Part shown: positions 59,881-64,000 of the stretch, piece by piece
Position numbering within the stretch: the stretch's first letter is position 1
Layout: every line of letters starts with the position of its first letter
DNA from: Ceratotherium simum simum
Lineage: Eukaryota; Chordata; Mammalia; Perissodactyla; Rhinocerotidae
DNA: 64,000 nucleotides
Assembly: GCF_000283155.1 (NCBI RefSeq)
Contig: NW_004454178.1
Span: forward strand, 1,904,763-1,968,762
Reading direction: 5' to 3'
The notes under the pieces: model-generated
Seen by the model: only the letters and a program-made list of their open reading frames with translations
Told to the model about the DNA's origin: nothing
Database searches by the model: none
Position numbers and translations under genes: made by a program

Positions 59881-60426
59881 TGAGCTGCAGCAGTAGGAGA
59901 TGTAACCAGTTTCATTAACTCTTTGCTTTAAGTTTTATTTTTTCAAGAGATTTTGACTGACCACAATGCTGAGCAAATGTAATAGAGAGGATTCCGTGTG
60001 AGGCATAAGAAAACTGAGAAATACAAGGGGTATTCTGACAGCTTCCTGCTTTAAGTACTTGATTCTCACTTCTTTGCTCAAGGGCTTTCTCAGACTTATC
60101 AGGAGCTTGCTTCCCTGCACTGAGGTACCAGAAGTAGGCGGATGTGTGGAGTGGGAGGAGTTAACCACCCCAGGGGCAACCCTCAATAACGGGAGATAAG
60201 AGTCCCGGATGAATGGCTCAGTCTCCCATCATTCGCGGATACCTATTATTCCCTGTTTCTTAGACGGTCCCTATAGGATTTAACACTGGTACCCCCAAAC
60301 AGCAGCTGTCTTATTAACACATCGTTTTTTTTTCTCTCCCTTTCCATCACATTTTCCCCGTTGCTCATTTGTAGTTCTCAAGTTCTTGCCTCAGGGTCTG
60401 ATTTTAGGGGGACCCAGACTAAGACA
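59881..60426 (+). repeat. 3' LTR of the ERV-L relic
   Basis: Starts near tgagctgcagcagtaggagatg and ends at cccagactaagaca (CA at 60425-60426). The later part carries cattttccccgttgctcatttgtagttctcaagttcttgcctcagggtctgattttagggggacccag, typical of LTR termini. The left border is approximate. It lies directly downstream of the pol relic, as expected. Confidence 0.6.
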
Positions 60427-61047
60427 GTGAAATTCTCCCTATTCCTTAAATAGTCAAAACACCCCCGTGCCTGCTGGGAAGGAGCTGAGTGTGATGACCT
60501 GAGTAAAAGTTTCTGGAGCTTTCTTAAGGAACCTCAGGGGGAGATGGTCATTACTCTGCTGAATTTACTATGGTAAAAATTCTATCCCTTAGCCTTTTAG
60601 GCATAGAATCCTGATCTTGTGTTCTAAGAAGTACTGTCCCTGTCAAATTTTTCTTCTCTGCTTCTTTGCTCTTCATTTCCAGGGAAACAAAACTTTCTTT
60701 CTTTATGTATGTATGCTAAGAATTTCAAGGAAAATACAGGCAATTTTTCTTGAGAATCATCCCGTTTTTAATATTTGGCCTTTATTTAGCCCTTTAAGTT
60801 TTAATTTTATGGTTTGACTCTGAAAGCACAAATTTATTTCCTCTTTCTAAATTCCTACCAGGCACCATGGCAGTTTCTCCGTTGTTAGTCCTCCTCCATA
60901 TTTCCTGAAGCCTCCTTGCTTTTGCTCCTGACGTTCCTACTAGAAGGTTCTTCATCAACCTTCCATATCACTGACTTAGACTCATAGGGAGGCAACTTTG
61001 GGGAACTTTCCTTGACCATCAGGCAGTTAAATCCCTTTTCTGCATCC
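60427..61047. other. No gene or repeat recognised
   Basis: AT-rich DNA; the 66-codon frame at 60617-60817 lacks any signature. Confidence 0.45.
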
Positions 61048-61061
61048 TGCATATACTTTTT

Positions 61062-61366
61062 TTTTTTTTTTTTTGTGAGGAAGATCATCCCTGAGCTATC
61101 ATCCACGCTAATCCTCCTCTTTTTGCTGAGGAAGACCGGCTCTGAGCCAACATCTATTGCCAATCCTCCTCCTTTTTTTTCCCCCAAAGCCCCAGTAGAT
61201 AATCGTATGTCATAGTTGCACATCCTTCTAGTTGCTGTATGTGGGACGCGGCCTCAGCATGGCCGGAGAAGCGGTGCTTCGATGGGCGCCAGAGCCCAGG
61301 ATCCGAACCTGGGCTGCCAGTAGTGGAGCGGGCGCACTTAACCGCTAAGCCATGGGGCCCGCCCCT
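61062..61366 (-). mobile_element. ERE SINE (long form)
   Basis: Minus-strand ERE of about 305 bp with the extra module (plus strand ccccaaagccccagtagataatcgtatgtcatagtt). A tgcatatac/tttt repeat flanks it (61048-61061 and 61367-61379, one mismatch). Rich in CpG in the head region (ggacgcggcctcagcatggccgg). Confidence 0.9.
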
Positions 61367-61429
61367 TGCATATATTTTTAATATAAGGAGAATCCTATTT
61401 AATTCCAGTCTTCTGTGTGAATGCTTTTG

Positions 61430-61503
61430 AAGTCAGAAACTATATCTTATCCATCTTTGTATCCACGAGACTAATGAGCGTTCACTGTAATGTTTGTGGA
61501 ATG
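61430..61503 (+). repeat. Possible L2 3' end
   Basis: agaaactatatcttatccatctttgtatccacgagactaatgagcg...tgtttgtggaatg matches the last part of L2. Confidence 0.4.
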
Positions 61504-62979
61504 GTGATGTGTGCATTGCAAGAAGAAATACAGCATCTATACAGCCCTGTGATGCTCCTAGAGGGACTTTGATGTTGAACTGTGGTTTAAACCATTCTGA
61601 AGGGTCTCCACAATCCAGAAGTAACATTCCCCAAATCTGAATAGGTTCTTGATCACAGTTTCTTGCTGAGTTTGCAGAGCAAGAAAAACATCAGAGAGTC
61701 TATTAACTTGGCATGTAGTATACAATTCTTACCTGATTTTTCAACAGCATAACTGTGCAGGCCATAAGGGTAGCTTCCAGCTGATTCTTTCACGTGAATA
61801 ATTCTTTATTTTTTGCCTAAGAAATATCCCAGATGATGTGTTCAACACTTGTTGCAATAAGAGAAATATTTCACTTAAAAAGAAGCACCTAAAAGATACA
61901 CAAGTAACACAGATTCATGCCTTATAAACGGAATTTTGGAGTTCCTTAGACAGCTTTCTTACTGGCATCCGCACTGAGACATGGGCTTATCTAAGATTGT
62001 GCTCACTGGATCTTGCCAAAAAAATGCTTGAGAAGATGAATAAAGCACCCAAAATATATGATGAAAGTACCATATGATATGGGGTACCTATATTGGATAT
62101 TGTTTCCTTAGACTTTTAGCAGTAACATATGCTTTTAGAAAATGATTAATGTTGGAAAAAAAAAACCAAAATGAAGTGTCAATATAATTGATACTCTAAG
62201 ATTTTTCTTAGGAGAGTATCCCAACGTAGATATCCTTCATTATAAAGCTAAGAAAGTTACATGTTAATTAATTTAATAACTTTTTAATGAACACCTACTG
62301 TGAATCAGGTACTATAATATGTATACGATGTGGAAAAATTAGAGAATGAAGATAAAATAACAAGAACAAAATATCATAGATAGCCACTTACTCATAGATA
62401 GCCACTGTTAAAAGCAGGATTCTCTCTCTCTCTCTCTGACACACACATATACACGCACACACACCCACACTTATTTCTAAACACCCCAAAGTAAAGAGAG
62501 CCCATGTATCTGCCCATTGCAATTGTTATAATTCAGCTACACTTAATAAATAAGACGGTCTTCTTGGTTTGTTTGAAGGACAACTTATCCTGACTGATGT
62601 GGATACACACACACAAAAGGTGGGCAACCCCTTATTGGTTGTAACATGCCTCATAATAATCCTCTATTTTCCCTTTCTAAGAAAACTCCAATATTTTTTT
62701 AAGTGTAGGAGAACCATGTGGTGCAGGAAAGGCTGGGCCCCTCCTTAGTCTTAGGAATTAAATCTTGATTAATAAAAATCAATTATGGCACTCTCGTTTT
62801 TCTTGCTAGTTTTGGAACTAAGAATGCAAGTGTCGGGGGAAGAGGAAGAATCTCCCTCTGCCCTTTTCCTTAAGGTTCTTATGGCTGGCCAAATAATTAA
62901 CAAGACAGGTTAGCAGGAGAAAATAATACCAAGTTTAATAACATGTATACATGGGAGAAAGCAGGGACACTGCATTTCT
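61504..62979. other. No gene recognised
   Basis: AT-rich DNA. A (TC)n(CA)n compound microsatellite is at 62421-62470. A possible reversed L2 tip (gaacacctactgtgaatcagg) is near 62288. From 62880 the phrase acaagacaggttagcaggagaaaataataccaagtttaataacatg may open an LTR-type repeat that continues beyond the gap. Confidence 0.4.
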
Positions 62980-63204
62980 NNNNNNNNNNNNNNNNNNNNN
63001 NNNNNNNNNNNNNNNNNNNNNNNNNNNNNNNNNNNNNNNNNNNNNNNNNNNNNNNNNNNNNNNNNNNNNNNNNNNNNNNNNNNNNNNNNNNNNNNNNNNN
63101 NNNNNNNNNNNNNNNNNNNNNNNNNNNNNNNNNNNNNNNNNNNNNNNNNNNNNNNNNNNNNNNNNNNNNNNNNNNNNNNNNNNNNNNNNNNNNNNNNNNN
63201 NNNN
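62980..63204. other. Assembly gap (225 Ns)
   Basis: A run of 225 N. Open frames that appear to cross it are artefacts. Confidence 1.
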
Positions 63205-64000
63205 ATAAATGTAAATGATTGCCTGGCAACTCCTTGCAGGGCCATCCAGAGAATGTGGCCAGAGAGACAGAACTTCCGATAAGATGAGCTTGTTGGTGCC
63301 TTTCCTATTGTAACATTTATCCTACATTATCTTTACAGCCATCATGATAGATCTGTTCCAGGAAGGAGTTACTATGTCAAATTCTTTAGACAGTTAGTGG
63401 GGCAGGTCAAATGTCCCTAGAGAAAACAACCAAGGTAAAGAGAGAGATTTCAGGGTGGCCAAATCTTGATCTCCCACACAAGTAAGGCTCAAATATGTTG
63501 AATGAAGCAAAGACTATTAGGAAACTTTGGAGAAAGATTTTGTTACTTTTAATAGGGGGCGTGAGGATGGGGTATGCCCCCTGCATGGGAGTTCTTGTGT
63601 TTCTCTACTCACTGCCCTTTTATTCCAGACTATCTTTTAAGGAATTTGTATAGTAAACAGCTTTCAAAATAGAAATAGTTTTGGAGCAAAGGGCAGGTTT
63701 GCTTACTGTCCAGAATAATAAAGATAATGTTTCTTTCCGGCACAAAAGTCAAGCAGGTTTGTTTAAAGCTCATTATAAAAGATTAGGATTACCTGATATC
63801 AGGGTTCCTCTCCTGTAAAACAATTCCCAGAGTATGCAGGTATCAACAGGCCTTTGTCACATTGCCCTGTGTGAATTGCAACTTTGGGAAATAGCTCAAA
63901 AAAGTGATGATACTGTGGCCATTGCTTTTATTATGAGTAATATACTGTCCCTCTGTGACTCACTCAGGTGTCTCGTGTCTCCTGTCAACATCCGTGGAAC
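63205..64000. other. Possible LTR-type sequence, unclassified
   Basis: Phrases such as ggcctttgtcacattgccctgtgtgaattgcaactttgggaaatagctc and catccgtggaac at the window edge give an LTR-like impression, but I cannot name a family. No coding frame is supported. Confidence 0.3.

Noticed and set aside
62897..63245. Open frames crossing 62980-63204
   Set aside because: They run through unknown bases (N) and are artefacts.

Overview
The window looks like a stretch of gene-poor, AT-rich mammalian nuclear DNA. Nine copies of an equine-type tRNA-derived SINE (ERE) are present, several with clear target-site duplications, which points to a perissodactyl, most likely an equid. Older shared mammalian repeats (L2, MIR, MER5-like hAT relics, old L1, an ERV-L relic, MLT1-like LTRs) fit that background. 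I found no complete protein-coding gene, no rRNA, no functional tRNA and no CRISPR array. Most open frames are chance frames or decayed retrotransposon coding sequence. All family names come from recall of consensus sequences, without a search.

Layout. 0-5.4 kb: mostly single-copy-like DNA with one ERE, an LTR-like element and a MIR split by a later insertion. 5.4-13.1 kb: a truncated L1 3' end next to a near full-length L1 on the minus strand (3' end near 5759, GC-rich 5'UTR to about 13.1 kb), itself interrupted by three EREs. 13.1-16.3 kb: unrecognised DNA with a hAT relic carrying a G-rich microsatellite. 16.3-20 kb: an old, heavily decayed L1 on the minus strand. 20-31 kb: mostly unrecognised DNA with L2, MIR and MER5-like relics and two EREs. 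31-34 kb: three open segments on the minus strand, two with good splice-site consensus, plus a GATA-type microsatellite. 34.7 kb: the best-preserved, probably youngest ERE. 35.6-41.1 kb: L1 relics on the plus strand, a Tigger-like DNA transposon and an L2 3' end. 41-50 kb: an MLT1-like LTR, MIR, an L2 reverse-transcriptase relic abutting an opposing L1, and an L1 3' end. 50-55 kb: old L1 and AT-rich repeats. 55-60.4 kb: an ERE, a plus-strand candidate exon and a decayed ERV-L provirus with a 3' LTR. 60.4-64 kb: an ERE, unrecognised DNA and a 225-base assembly gap (62980-63204).

The most useful leads are four possible exons (minus 31228-31341 and 33241-33302; plus 38718-38776 and 55755-55857), the nested L1/ERE locus, and the ERE at 34748 as a possible presence/absence marker. 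No previously undescribed system could be demonstrated; the candidate exons are the only signals that could indicate an unrecognised transcript.
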